From Verrucomicrobiia bacterium (GTDB taxonomy: Bacteria; Verrucomicrobiota; Verrucomicrobiia; Verrucomicrobiales; Akkermansiaceae), in assembly GCA_030431475.1 (NCBI GenBank), contig JAUIJD010000014.1, positions 25,826-89,825 of the forward strand: 64,000 nt of DNA, written 5' to 3'. Positions within the stretch are counted from its first letter, which is position 1; every line of letters starts with the position of its first letter. The notes beneath the pieces were generated by a model. It had not been told where the DNA came from, made no database searches, and saw only the letters and a program-made list of their open reading frames with translations. Below, one piece after another: positions 17,601-26,042 of the stretch. The position numbers and the translations under genes were made by a program.

Positions 17601-20378
17601 GCCTACGAGGACAACATGCGCATCAAGCTGGTCGCCGAGAAGAAGCTCCATCGTCCCGGCGACACCGCACGGGTGCTGGTGCTCTCGCCCATCGAGGGCA
17701 CGGCGCTGGTCACCATGGAGCGCGAGGGCGTGAGCCGGTCGTTCACCACCACGCTCGACCCGGCCGATCCGGTGATCGAGCTGCCGGTGACCGACGACGA
17801 CGCGCCGAATGTCTTCGTTTCGGTGCTCGTGATCAAGGGCGCCGAGGAGAGCCAGCGGAAGTTCAAGGAGCCGCAGCTCCGGCTCGGCTACTGCGAGCTG
17901 ATGGTCGAGAACCTGCGCGACCGCCTGACGGTCGAGATCGGCAAGGTCGACGGCGAGCATTCGGCGGACCCGGTGGAGGGCGAGCTCGTCTCGCTTCTGC
18001 CGGGCAGCGGGGTGGTGGTGGAAGGACGGGTCCTCACCGCCGGCGGGAAACCGGCCGCCGGGGCCGAGGTGACGGTCTACGCCGAGGACGAGGGCACGCT
18101 GGCGGTGGTCGGTTACGAAACGCCCGATCCGATGTCGTTCTTCTACAACCCGCGCCTGCTGCGGGTCGAATGCGGCACCTCGCTCGGCAACTTCGTGCCG
18201 GAGGCGCCCGACGAGCAGACCTTCTACAACAAGGGGCTCTTCATCGGGGGCGGTGATGGTTTCGGGTCGGCCAACGCGCTGGAAATGACGCGGCGCGACT
18301 TCAATCCCTGCGCCTTCTGGATGCCGAAGGTGGTGACCGATGCCGGCGGACGCTTCCGGATCGAGTCCGACCTGCCGGATACCCTCACGCGCTACCGCCT
18401 GATCGCCGTGGCTCATCAGAATGCCTCGCGCTTCGGCCATGCGGAGGAGGCGTTCCTGGTCAACAAACCGCTGATGCTCGAACCGCAGCAGCCGCGCTTC
18501 GCCAACGAGGGCGACCGGCTGGCGATGCGGGCGACGATCCGCAACGCGTCCGATCTGGACGGCGAGTGGAGGATCACGCTGGTGCCGAACCCGCCGGCCT
18601 CGGATCCGGTCGCCGAACTGGTCGAGGGCGTGGCGGACAGCACCACGGTCACGCTCGCCGCCGGCAAGGCGACGACGGTGCGCTTCGACGTGGATTTCCG
18701 GAATACCGGCGAAGCGGTGATGAACTGGCGCGCTGAGCCGGTGAAGCTGTCCGGTGGGGAGCCGACGCCGGCGGAGCGACGCCGCCATGCCGACGCGGTT
18801 AAATCGGTCTTTCCCGTCGAGTATCCGGTGCCGCTGCTGCGGCAGACGCGCCTGGTGCGGCTCGACGCGGAGGGCGACCCGCTCGATCTTCTGAAGGATC
18901 TCGATCCCGCGCTGCTCGACGGACGCGGTCATCTCGAACTCGAACTCTCCCGCTCGCTGCTGCTCGAGGCCGGGGGGGCGGTCGATTATCTACTGCGCTA
19001 CCCGTACGGGTGCGTCGAGCAGACGACCTCGGCGCTGATCCCGTGGCTCGCCGTCGAGCGGCTGCGCGCCGCCTCGCCCGAGCTGGCCAAGCACACGCCG
19101 GAGGAAGTCCGGTCGGTGATCCAGAAGGGCATCGACCGCCTGCTTTCGATGCAGAACCGCGACGGCGGCTTCGGCTACTGGAGCCAGGCGAAGGAATCGA
19201 GCCGGTGGTCGAGCAGCTATGCCGGCATGGGGCTCATCATGGCCTCGCAGCACGGCAGCGTTCCGCCCGGGGCGATCGATCGATTCGCCGAATACCTGAC
19301 CCGCCAGTTCCGCGACATCGATCAAGACACCTCGCCCGCCGAGCTCGAAATCGTCGCCCGAGACCTGTGGGTGCTGGGCATGGCCGGGAAGCCGCAGGCG
19401 GCCTACGTCGACCTGCTGCGCAAGCGCCTCGACGAGTTGTCCGGCCGGGGCCGGTGTTTCCTGGCGCTGGCCGAAGTCACCGCGGGTCGGGAAGCGGCCG
19501 CCCGCGACCTGCTCGAGCACCTGGGCGACGCACCCGAAAGGCAGGGGTGGTGGATGCGCTGGCAGCCGGACGACGCGCTCAAGCTGCTCGCCTGGTCGGC
19601 GGTCGATCGCGATTCGCCGGAGGCGGTTTCGGCCTTCGACAAGATGCTGCGCGACCGCAACCCCTACGGCCACTGGCGTACGACCTGGATGAATGCCTGG
19701 TCGCTGCTGGCAATGGCCGCCTACGCCGGCGAGGAGAACTGGGAGCCTTCCGAGTTGGTCATCGAAACCGGCGGAGACCCCGAAGTGGTCACCGTCGACA
19801 TGAAGAATCCGGTGGCGTCGCGCCGCCTCCCGCTGCATCCCGGGCTCAAGCTCGGCGTGCGCTCGGACGGTCCCGCCTTCGCCCGGGTGACGTTGGCTTC
19901 AAAGCCGAAGATCGCGCCGCTGAAGCCGGTCTCGGCCGAGGGCATGGAGGTCACCCGCTTCTACAAACGGGTGAAGGCCGACGGCACGACCGAGCCGCTC
20001 GACGTGCCGCGGATCGGGGATCTCGTGCGGGTCGAACTGCGGGTCACGCTGCCGACCGACGATGCCCGCTACATGGTCGTCGAGGATCGCCTGCCGGGAA
20101 TCTTCGAGGCGGTGAACAACACCTTCGAGTCGCAGGCCGCCCAGATGAATGCCGGGCCGACCAGCGAGAAGGGGTGGGCGGTGTCGCACAGCGAGATCCG
20201 CGCCGACCGCGTGATGTTCTTCATGGACCGTTGCTACGGCCGCGGCACCCGCACGCTGAGCTACGTGGCCCGGGTCACGATGGAAGGCAGCGCCTACGCG
20301 CCGCCGGCCAAGGTCGAGGCGATGTACGACCCCGAGAAGCTCGCGCTCTCGGCCAGCCGGAACTTCGGGGTGGAGTGA
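14601..20378 (+). CDS. bacterial alpha-2-macroglobulin family protein
   Basis: A 1925-residue exported protein of the bacterial alpha-2-macroglobulin family (YfhM type), thought to trap proteases that reach the periplasm. It has a signal peptide (MKSLALLFAALVLPLAAA) without a lipobox, unlike the E. coli lipoprotein. Macroglobulin-like domains follow, including DRSLYRPGEEVHVKGLVRR (near residue 620) and the core A2M segment FWMPKVVTDAGGRFRIES (about 1240). The thioester motif is CVEQ at residues 1471-1474 inside YPYGCVEQTTSALIPW, with both Cys and Gln present. The helical thioester domain continues with QNRDGGFGYW, and the C-terminal domain ends near VARVTMEGSAYAPPAKVEAM. pbpC, its usual operon partner, lies downstream but behind a reversed PEP-CTERM gene. 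Confidence 0.93.
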   Translation: MKSLALLFAALVLPLAAAPRLHVSGPTIQAGTEIEIVLDHEACPAERIGKEAATKWLEIEPAWAGKTVWKEANVLRFVPSESPVLGTTYTFTLVGKHIHLDGSPVPVGKLGAGKTPHPGIDYATLLGRYVDGWSTRTAPYYLVFNGEVDPDAVAPFFHYADKEGQRVAAKVRQPDFGELKQPGYVRPTFRQRYDAFLSGEPFKPELVDDLRLTNALVVEPASPLPVGDEWYLVSRQGLPIGDEGMAVESRRRIGDVDPFKLQRAYALTIADVPRRIVVDFTRDLPKQLPAGLLRVEPEVPGMKVITDDDEIEIHGDFSGHDDWTVVLEGGIASYDGLALGKRLVEKVKFKHLAPGVGLASEDESQLASGSRLYRVSTVNIDSLRVRIKQLNGSQLIRAQQGYRYYTGRGPDGESLRPQRLMPYEMMVGTTVADFEIELENPIDTSRPLYLDWDKVLAGEDQPYVIGKAPEEPREVKATRPAAFFVEIVGDPKPGANPAKSRAVQSLVQLTDLGMAWKSNRDEAKAFVFSCRTGEPLEGVTIDLFGEDAERVGRVKTGADGMATLPRDPAMRHLRASLGRDQFSAPYDDAMPTVGLWRFPVRYSWQEPPMEERRVMLFSDRSLYRPGEEVHVKGLVRRQNGNAIEKDAPSTVRFRVTNPTGVEIVSEPVEVSAAGSFDRTFRLPPETTGFHRVEVVWEKENEAAGEIENWVERSHAVQNSRATMKLRVEEFRRNAFEITHELSEPEPGAPQVELALSAENYNGQPLDGAEVQVWSQVSDRNFYPERFRDHLFGDHRRPDFGYWYHYFGYRWQDSHANRRSDTETNELKLDDQGAATVTAKVPEAEFPMLREVMIQTEVTDANRQTLSKTSNATVHPASVYVGVQRVDRLVRVGDKLPLELIAVDVEGNRFEGGLEVTAKLSREVNEQVRLRTPGGGAVRNESRTEELSTTSLIIGGEASEFLLAPEKPGLHTIDIRGTDAAGLPFATAVTVHVYGTDEYPWAYEDNMRIKLVAEKKLHRPGDTARVLVLSPIEGTALVTMEREGVSRSFTTTLDPADPVIELPVTDDDAPNVFVSVLVIKGAEESQRKFKEPQLRLGYCELMVENLRDRLTVEIGKVDGEHSADPVEGELVSLLPGSGVVVEGRVLTAGGKPAAGAEVTVYAEDEGTLAVVGYETPDPMSFFYNPRLLRVECGTSLGNFVPEAPDEQTFYNKGLFIGGGDGFGSANALEMTRRDFNPCAFWMPKVVTDAGGRFRIESDLPDTLTRYRLIAVAHQNASRFGHAEEAFLVNKPLMLEPQQPRFANEGDRLAMRATIRNASDLDGEWRITLVPNPPASDPVAELVEGVADSTTVTLAAGKATTVRFDVDFRNTGEAVMNWRAEPVKLSGGEPTPAERRRHADAVKSVFPVEYPVPLLRQTRLVRLDAEGDPLDLLKDLDPALLDGRGHLELELSRSLLLEAGGAVDYLLRYPYGCVEQTTSALIPWLAVERLRAASPELAKHTPEEVRSVIQKGIDRLLSMQNRDGGFGYWSQAKESSRWSSSYAGMGLIMASQHGSVPPGAIDRFAEYLTRQFRDIDQDTSPAELEIVARDLWVLGMAGKPQAAYVDLLRKRLDELSGRGRCFLALAEVTAGREAAARDLLEHLGDAPERQGWWMRWQPDDALKLLAWSAVDRDSPEAVSAFDKMLRDRNPYGHWRTTWMNAWSLLAMAAYAGEENWEPSELVIETGGDPEVVTVDMKNPVASRRLPLHPGLKLGVRSDGPAFARVTLASKPKIAPLKPVSAEGMEVTRFYKRVKADGTTEPLDVPRIGDLVRVELRVTLPTDDARYMVVEDRLPGIFEAVNNTFESQAAQMNAGPTSEKGWAVSHSEIRADRVMFFMDRCYGRGTRTLSYVARVTMEGSAYAPPAKVEAMYDPEKLALSASRNFGVE

Positions 20379-20384
20379 TCCGGA

Positions 20385-20412
20385 GCGGCGGCGTGATCAT
20401 TTGCGCCGCCGC
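20385..20412. terminator. GC-rich hairpin between convergent genes
   Basis: GCGGCGGCG (20385-20393) pairs with CGCCGCCGC (20404-20412) over a 10-base loop, starting six bases after the macroglobulin stop. The right arm is inside the Arg codons at the end of the convergent PEP-CTERM gene, so the pairing may be partly a by-product of coding. No T-run is seen. Confidence 0.35.
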
Positions 20413-21011
20413 CTCAGGCCGACACCGAGGGCGGCGAGGGAGGAGATCAGCGGGACCGACGGTTCCGGGACACCGGTCGCGCGGAGCTCGGCGATCGACC
20501 AGTTCACCGGCGCGGTCGTGATCAGGAAACGATCGGCTTCGGTGGCCGGCAGGGCGTCGATCCCGGTGGCTCCGGCCGTGTTGTCGATGAAGACGCCCGT
20601 GATGGTCTCGACCGGCGTCGTCCAGTCTCCGTTGTAGAACCGGAAGGTGAGGCTGTCATCGCGGTTGTAGGCACCGGGGTCGTCGGTCCTCGGGTAGAAA
20701 TCGATGTGGATCTCACTGTACACCCCGTCGAAAAGCACGGCGTACTGTTGATTCGATTGGCCGTCCGGAGAGTGCCAGAGATCCGTGGGATCGACGGTGT
20801 AGTCGCCCTGGGGAAGCGCCGAGTTGGGATCCTCAGGGTCATACGCGAAGGAGTCGTTCAGCGGCCCCGAAAGGGTGGTTCCGAACCAGGCGGCATCGCT
20901 CTGGAACGGATCGTTGGTGAGGGGGATCACGACGGAAGCGGCCCAGGCAGGTGCCAGCCCGACCAGCCACACGGCACCGACGGAGGACAAAGGGATGCAC
21001 TTCAATTTCAT
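20397..21011 (-). CDS. PEP-CTERM sorted exported protein
   Basis: A 204-residue exported protein with a signal peptide (MKLKCIPLSSVGAVWLVGLAPAWAA) and a textbook PEP-CTERM tail: VPEPSVPLISSLAALGVG followed by LRRRRK. Such proteins are handled by exosortase, which cuts near the PEP motif; no exosortase gene is in this window. The mature domain is beta-rich and acidic (FYPRTDDPGAYNRDDSLTFR, NGDWTTPVETITGVFIDNTA) with no recognised family. The open frame extends upstream, but the ATG at 21011 is preferred because the signal peptide begins there and a good promoter lies just before it. Confidence 0.88.
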   Translation of the reverse strand: MKLKCIPLSSVGAVWLVGLAPAWAASVVIPLTNDPFQSDAAWFGTTLSGPLNDSFAYDPEDPNSALPQGDYTVDPTDLWHSPDGQSNQQYAVLFDGVYSEIHIDFYPRTDDPGAYNRDDSLTFRFYNGDWTTPVETITGVFIDNTAGATGIDALPATEADRFLITTAPVNWSIAELRATGVPEPSVPLISSLAALGVGLRRRRK

Positions 21012-21023
21012 GAGGACTACGTG

Positions 21024-21051
21024 TCTATACGTATCGGACGCCCGGTGACAA
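21024..21051 (-). promoter_or_regulatory. candidate sigma-70 promoter of the PEP-CTERM gene
   Basis: On the minus strand TTGTCA (21051-21046) and TATAGA (21029-21024) are separated by 16 bases and end 12 bases before the ATG at 21011. Both hexamers fit the consensus well, so the transcript would have a very short leader. Confidence 0.45.
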
Positions 21052-21157
21052 GTCGAAATCCGTGTCGGCAGAGCGGAGCGCCGGTGGGCCGCTGGCCATG
21101 CGAGCCGGCCTGGGGCAGTTGAGTGGCCCGATTCGGGTTTCGGTGTCGCTATGTAGG

Positions 21158-23401
21158 ATGCAGCCACTTCTGGAGATGCCGAAATGCCGAAAACGCTACC
21201 TGGTTCCCCCCGCGATCCTGATCGCCGGGGTGGCGGGGTGGTTCGGCCTCCCCTGGCTGGTCGGCCTGCCGGAGGGCCTCGACGGGGCACCGGCGTCGCC
21301 GGTGCTGATCGACCGCCATGGTGAGCCGCTGCACCATCTCACCCTGCCGGACTTCACCCGTCGCGCTCCGGTCGGACTCGAGGCGGTGCCGGGGGAGCTG
21401 ATCGATTGCACCCTCGCCGCCGAGGACAAGCGCTTCTTCGACCATGGCGGGATCGACCTCCTCGCGACGGCCCGGGCGGCGAGGGACTGGATGACCCGCG
21501 GCGAGGCGGTGTCCGGGGCATCGACGATCACCCAGCAGCTGGTGAAGCTCTCGTCGCCAACCGCCCCCCGAACCTTGAGGACCAAGGCACGCGAGGCACT
21601 CGTGGCACGGCGGCTGGAGATGAGCTGGTCGAAGGACCGCATCCTCGAGACCTACCTGAACCGCCTCAGCTACGGCCATCGCCGCATCGGTCCGGCGGAG
21701 GCGGCCCGCTTCTACTTCCAGAAGCCGCTCGGCCAGTTGTCGCTCGGCGAGTGCGCGCTGCTCGCCGGGCTGCCGCAGGCGCCGTCGCGCCTCGACCCGC
21801 TCGACCACCCGGAGCGGGCTCTCGCCCGGCGCGACACGGTGCTCGACCGGCTGGCGGCGACGGGGAAGTACGAGGACGATCGTGTTTCCGCCGCCCGCAC
21901 CGAGCCGCTCCGCCTTCGCCCCCTGGCCGAGGATCCGGTGGCGCCGTGGCTGCCGGAAATGGCGGAAGGCCGGGTGCGGACGACCCTCGACGCGGCCCTC
22001 CAGCGTGAGGTCGAGGGCATCGTGTCCGAGGAGCTGTCGCCGCTGCGGGAGTCCAACCTGCGGCACGTCGCGGTGGTGGTGATCGACAATCCGAGCGGAG
22101 AGATTCTCGCGCTGGTGTCGTCGGGTGATTGGGACGATCCGCGCGGCGGGAGGATCAACGGGGCGCTGGCGCCGCGCTCGCCGGGCTCGGCCCTGAAGCC
22201 CTTCACTTACCTGCTGTCGTTCCGCAACGGCCGGCATCCGGGCTCGATCGTGGCCGACATCCCGACCCGCTTCCGTACCCGCGAGGGTCTCGATGCGCCG
22301 GAGAACTTCGACCGCGCCTTCCGCGGCCCGGTGACGATCCGGCAGGCGCTGGCGTGTTCGTTGAACGTGCCGGCGATGCGCGAGCTCAACCGCCTCGGCG
22401 GTCCGGCACCGCTGGGCCGCCTGCTCGATCGACTGGGCGTGATCGAGGCGGCGGGGGTCGAGGCGGACTCGGGGCTGGGGCTGACCCTCGGCAACACCCC
22501 GGTGCGCCTGCTCGACCTGACCAATGCCTACGCCACCCTCGCCCGGGGCGGGATTCACCGGCCGGTGACCCTCGATCCCGGGTCCGGCAAACAGGCGGAG
22601 CGGATCTTCGGCGGGGTTGAATCCTGGCTGGTCGCCGACATCCTGGCCGACCCGGGGGCGAGGGCTCCGGCCTTCGGTCGCGACGGTCCCCTCGAGCTGC
22701 CCTTTCCCTGCGCGGCGAAGACCGGCACGTCCTCGGATTTCCGCGACAACTGGTGCCTCGGCTTCACCGCCCGGTTCACGGTCGGCGTGTGGGCGGGAAA
22801 TTTCGACAACTCGCCGCTCAAGGGGCTCTCCGGGGTGGCCGGGGCGGGTCCGGTGTTCCACCGCACGATGCTCGCGTTGCACGAAGGCACGGCGCCGGAG
22901 TGGTCGCCGCGACCGGAGGGGTTGGTGGAGGTGCGCATCGATCCGCGGAGCGGGAAGGCGGTGGCGGACGGGGCGCGTCACTCGGTGCTCGAGTGGGTGC
23001 CGTCCGGCGCGGAACCCGAGCCTGCCGGTCCCGACGACTACGACGAGAGCGGGCGCCTCTACCTCGATTCCTCCTACGGCGAATGGCTGGCGTCGGATCA
23101 CAACCGGCGTCGGAGCGAGTTCGCGCCGCGTCCCGATCGTGTCGCCGATTCGCCGCTGCGCATCCTCGCGCCACGGGAGGGTGCGGTGTATGTGCTCGAT
23201 CCCGAGTTGCCGAACGGAGGGCGCCTCCACCTGGCGACCAATCTGCCGGGGCTGGCCGAGTGGTCGTGCGACACCCTCGAGCTGGTCGGGGGCGATCCCG
23301 AGCCGATCGTGATCCTCGCCCCCGGAACCCACCGGCTCCGCGCCACCGACCCGCGTGGCGGCGGGACGCGGGAGATCGAGATCGTGGTCGAGGAGCGGTG
23401 A
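21158..23401 (+). CDS. pbpC: penicillin-binding protein 1C (bifunctional peptidoglycan synthase)
   Basis: About 747 residues. After one membrane anchor (residues 15-35) comes a GT51 transglycosylase domain with AAEDKRFFDHGGID (near residue 88), GASTITQQLVKL and SKDRILETYLNRLSYG. The transpeptidase domain has the active Ser344 in SPGSALKPF, a SLN motif in ACSLNVPAM and KTGTSSDF from Lys521. The last 90 residues fit the BiPBP_C domain found only in PBP1C (LRILAPREGAVYVLDPELP). The start is uncertain: ATG at 21158 or 21179, neither with a good ribosome site. PBP1C commonly pairs with alpha-2-macroglobulin, as seen here across the PEP-CTERM gene. Confidence 0.92.
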   Translation: MQPLLEMPKCRKRYLVPPAILIAGVAGWFGLPWLVGLPEGLDGAPASPVLIDRHGEPLHHLTLPDFTRRAPVGLEAVPGELIDCTLAAEDKRFFDHGGIDLLATARAARDWMTRGEAVSGASTITQQLVKLSSPTAPRTLRTKAREALVARRLEMSWSKDRILETYLNRLSYGHRRIGPAEAARFYFQKPLGQLSLGECALLAGLPQAPSRLDPLDHPERALARRDTVLDRLAATGKYEDDRVSAARTEPLRLRPLAEDPVAPWLPEMAEGRVRTTLDAALQREVEGIVSEELSPLRESNLRHVAVVVIDNPSGEILALVSSGDWDDPRGGRINGALAPRSPGSALKPFTYLLSFRNGRHPGSIVADIPTRFRTREGLDAPENFDRAFRGPVTIRQALACSLNVPAMRELNRLGGPAPLGRLLDRLGVIEAAGVEADSGLGLTLGNTPVRLLDLTNAYATLARGGIHRPVTLDPGSGKQAERIFGGVESWLVADILADPGARAPAFGRDGPLELPFPCAAKTGTSSDFRDNWCLGFTARFTVGVWAGNFDNSPLKGLSGVAGAGPVFHRTMLALHEGTAPEWSPRPEGLVEVRIDPRSGKAVADGARHSVLEWVPSGAEPEPAGPDDYDESGRLYLDSSYGEWLASDHNRRRSEFAPRPDRVADSPLRILAPREGAVYVLDPELPNGGRLHLATNLPGLAEWSCDTLELVGGDPEPIVILAPGTHRLRATDPRGGGTREIEIVVEER

Positions 23402-23469
23402 GGGGGGCGAACCGCCTCCCACGCAAATATTCCTTCCGGCCCGCGGCCGGTCGCGGCAGCATGCCGCCC

Positions 23470-25887
23470 ATGATCTCCCCCGAGACCTACGAGAACCTTG
23501 GTAGCTTCTACCTCGGCCGCGAGTTCGATCCGAAATCCGGCGCCGCCGAGGGCGAGGCGCTGCTCTACGACTCGAAGGACCTCGTCACCCACGGCGTCGT
23601 CCTCGGCATGACCGGCTCGGGCAAGACCGGCCTCTGCGTCGCGCTCCTCGAGGAGGCGGCGATGGACCACGTGCCGGCGATCGTGATCGACCCGAAGGGC
23701 GACATCGCCAACCTGATGCTCACCTTTCCCGACCTCGCCCCGTCGGACTTCCGGCCGTGGATCAACGAGGACGACGCGACGAAGAAGGGCATCACCCCCG
23801 ACGCCTTCGCCGAGAAGACCGCCGCGATGTGGAAGCAGGGTCTCGCCGACTGGGGCCAGCCGCCCGAGCGGATCGCGACCCTCAAGGAACGCGTCGACGT
23901 GAACATCTTCACCCCCGGCTCCAAGGCGGGGGTTCCGGTCTCCATCCTCTCCTCGCTCGAGGTGCCGCCCTTCGAGGTGATCGACGACGGAGAACTGCTC
24001 GGCGAGCGCATCGAATCGACCGTTTCCTCGCTGCTCTCTCTCGTCGGCGTCGATGCCGATCCCATCCAGTCGCCCGAGGCCATCCTGCTGGCCAACATCT
24101 TCGCCCATGAGTGGCGTGCCGGTCGCGACCTGTCGCTGGAAAGCCTGATCCGCCACATCCAGTCGCCGCCCTTCGACAAGGTCGGCGTGATCGACCTCGA
24201 GTCCTTCCTTTCGTCGAAGGATCGCCAGGAACTCGCGCTGCGCTTCAACAACCTGCTCGCCTCGCCCGGCTTCTCGACCTGGCTCGAGGGCCCGCCGCTG
24301 GACATCGCGAAGATGCTCCACACGCCCGAGGGCCGGCCGCGGATCTCGATCTTCTCCATCGCCCACCTCTCCGACAGCGAGCGCATGTTCTTCGTCAGCC
24401 TGCTGCTCAACCAGATGCTCGGCTGGATGCGCTCGCAGAACGGGACGACCTCGCTGCGGGCCCTGCTCTACATGGATGAAATCTTCGGCTACCTGCCGCC
24501 GACGGCCAACCCGCCGAGCAAGAAGCCGATGATGACGATGCTCAAGCAGGCCCGCGCCTACGGGCTCGGCTGCCTGCTGGCGACGCAGAACCCGGTCGAT
24601 CTCGACTACAAGGCGCTCTCGAACATGGGCTCGTGGTTCCTCGGCCGGCTGCAGACCGAGCGCGACAAGCTGCGCGTGCTCGACGGCCTCGAGGGCGCCG
24701 CCGCGGCGCAGGATTCCGGTTTCGATCGCAAGGCGATGGAGACCCTGCTCTCCGGCCTCGGCAGCCGCGTCTTCCTGCTCAACAACGTCCACGAGGACGA
24801 GCCGGTGCTGTTCCACACCCGCTGGGTGATGAGCTACCTCGCCGGTCCGCTGACCCGCACCAGCATCAAGAAGCTGATGGATCCGAAGCGCGATGCCTTC
24901 GGCGAAACGGAGCGCCGTCCCGCAGCCGCGGGACGGGCACCTTCCCCGAACCCGATGGCGATGCCCTCGGCCGCGGCGGCGCCGAAAGGGGAGCGTCCGG
25001 TGGTCGGGCCGGGGGTGGTCGAGCGCTTCATGCCGGTCGCCGGCACCGGGGCGGACGTCCGCTACCGTCCGCACCTGCTGCGGCGGGGCACCGTGCGCTT
25101 CGCGCTGAAGAAGGCCGACCTCGAGGGGATGCGGGAGGTGGTGAAGGCCAACCCGATGAGCGCCTCGGGCATCGACTGGGAGGATGAGATCGAGGTCAAG
25201 GCGGAGGGACTCTCGGACCAGCCCGCGGCCGATGCTGGCTTCGACGAGCTTCCCGGTTTCGCGATGAATGCGGACAACTACAAGCAGGTCGAAAAGGACT
25301 TCTCCGACTGGCTCTATCACCACGAGCGCTGCGAGATTCTCGAGTGTCCTGAGCTCGACGCCTTCGGCGGCATCGGCGAGTCGGAGGCGGAGTTCCGCGC
25401 CCGCCTCGGCCAGGCCGCCCGCGAGGCTCGGGACGAGGCGGTGGAGAAGCTGCGCGACAAGGTCGAGTCGAAGATCAAGACGCTGGAAAACCGCAAGGAA
25501 TCCGCCGAGCGCACGTTGGAGCGGGAGAAGGCGCAGGCCGATGCCGCCAAGGTGGACGCCGGCATGAGCGTGCTCGGCAGCATTCTCGGGGGCATCCTCG
25601 GCGGGCGGCGTCGCAGCGCGTCGACCGCGGTCCGGCGCTCGTCGCGGGCGCTCCAGCAGCACCGCGATGTCGCTGCCGCGCGGAAGAAAGTCGAGGGGGT
25701 GGAGGAGGACATGCTCGAACTCAAGGATGAGCTCGAGGCGGACATCGCCGAGCTCACCGAGCAGTTCGACCCACAGGCGCTCGAGCTGGAAACCGAAACG
25801 CTCAAGCCGACCCGGGCCGGCGTCGAGGTCGACGAAATCGCCTTGCTGTGGCTGCCCTACGATGCGCAGGGCGGGAAGGCGTGGTGA
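23470..25887 (+). CDS. HerA-like ATPase with C-terminal coiled coil
   Basis: An 805-residue ATPase of the HerA/DUF87-DUF853 group. The start MISPETYENLGSFYLGREFD follows an in-frame ATG at 23461; I prefer the second by resemblance to homologues. The ATPase core has Walker A GMTGSGKTG (residues 46-54), IVIDPKGDIANLM, Walker B LLYMDEIFGYLPP and the ATQNPVDLDYKALSNMG segment with GRLQTERDK typical of this group. Residues 480-540 are Pro/Ala-rich linker. From about residue 640 a long charged coiled coil follows, broken by a short Gly-rich stretch (GSILGGILGGRRR). HerA-type proteins are DNA translocases; the partner and substrate of this subgroup are not known to me. Confidence 0.8.
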   Translation: MISPETYENLGSFYLGREFDPKSGAAEGEALLYDSKDLVTHGVVLGMTGSGKTGLCVALLEEAAMDHVPAIVIDPKGDIANLMLTFPDLAPSDFRPWINEDDATKKGITPDAFAEKTAAMWKQGLADWGQPPERIATLKERVDVNIFTPGSKAGVPVSILSSLEVPPFEVIDDGELLGERIESTVSSLLSLVGVDADPIQSPEAILLANIFAHEWRAGRDLSLESLIRHIQSPPFDKVGVIDLESFLSSKDRQELALRFNNLLASPGFSTWLEGPPLDIAKMLHTPEGRPRISIFSIAHLSDSERMFFVSLLLNQMLGWMRSQNGTTSLRALLYMDEIFGYLPPTANPPSKKPMMTMLKQARAYGLGCLLATQNPVDLDYKALSNMGSWFLGRLQTERDKLRVLDGLEGAAAAQDSGFDRKAMETLLSGLGSRVFLLNNVHEDEPVLFHTRWVMSYLAGPLTRTSIKKLMDPKRDAFGETERRPAAAGRAPSPNPMAMPSAAAAPKGERPVVGPGVVERFMPVAGTGADVRYRPHLLRRGTVRFALKKADLEGMREVVKANPMSASGIDWEDEIEVKAEGLSDQPAADAGFDELPGFAMNADNYKQVEKDFSDWLYHHERCEILECPELDAFGGIGESEAEFRARLGQAAREARDEAVEKLRDKVESKIKTLENRKESAERTLEREKAQADAAKVDAGMSVLGSILGGILGGRRRSASTAVRRSSRALQQHRDVAAARKKVEGVEEDMLELKDELEADIAELTEQFDPQALELETETLKPTRAGVEVDEIALLWLPYDAQGGKAW

Positions 25888-26042
25888 GCATCGTTCGAGC
25901 CTGAACGGTCACCCGAGCGGTTCTCGCGACCCTGCGGGCCGCGGGGGGTGCGGGGGTTCGTCCACCCGGGACCGTGTCGCCCACGTTCGCGGGCTCCTTG
26001 CCCCGGGCTTCGTTCTCATGACCCTTCGGGCCCTTTCAACGA

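Noticed and set aside
16098..18932. 944-codon minus-strand open frame opposite the macroglobulin gene
   Set aside because: Composition of a shadow frame; the opposite strand has clear macroglobulin motifs including the thioester.
22753..23469. Upstream extension of the HerA-like frame
   Set aside because: It overlaps the end of pbpC out of frame and is Arg/Gly-rich; the family start is at 23470.
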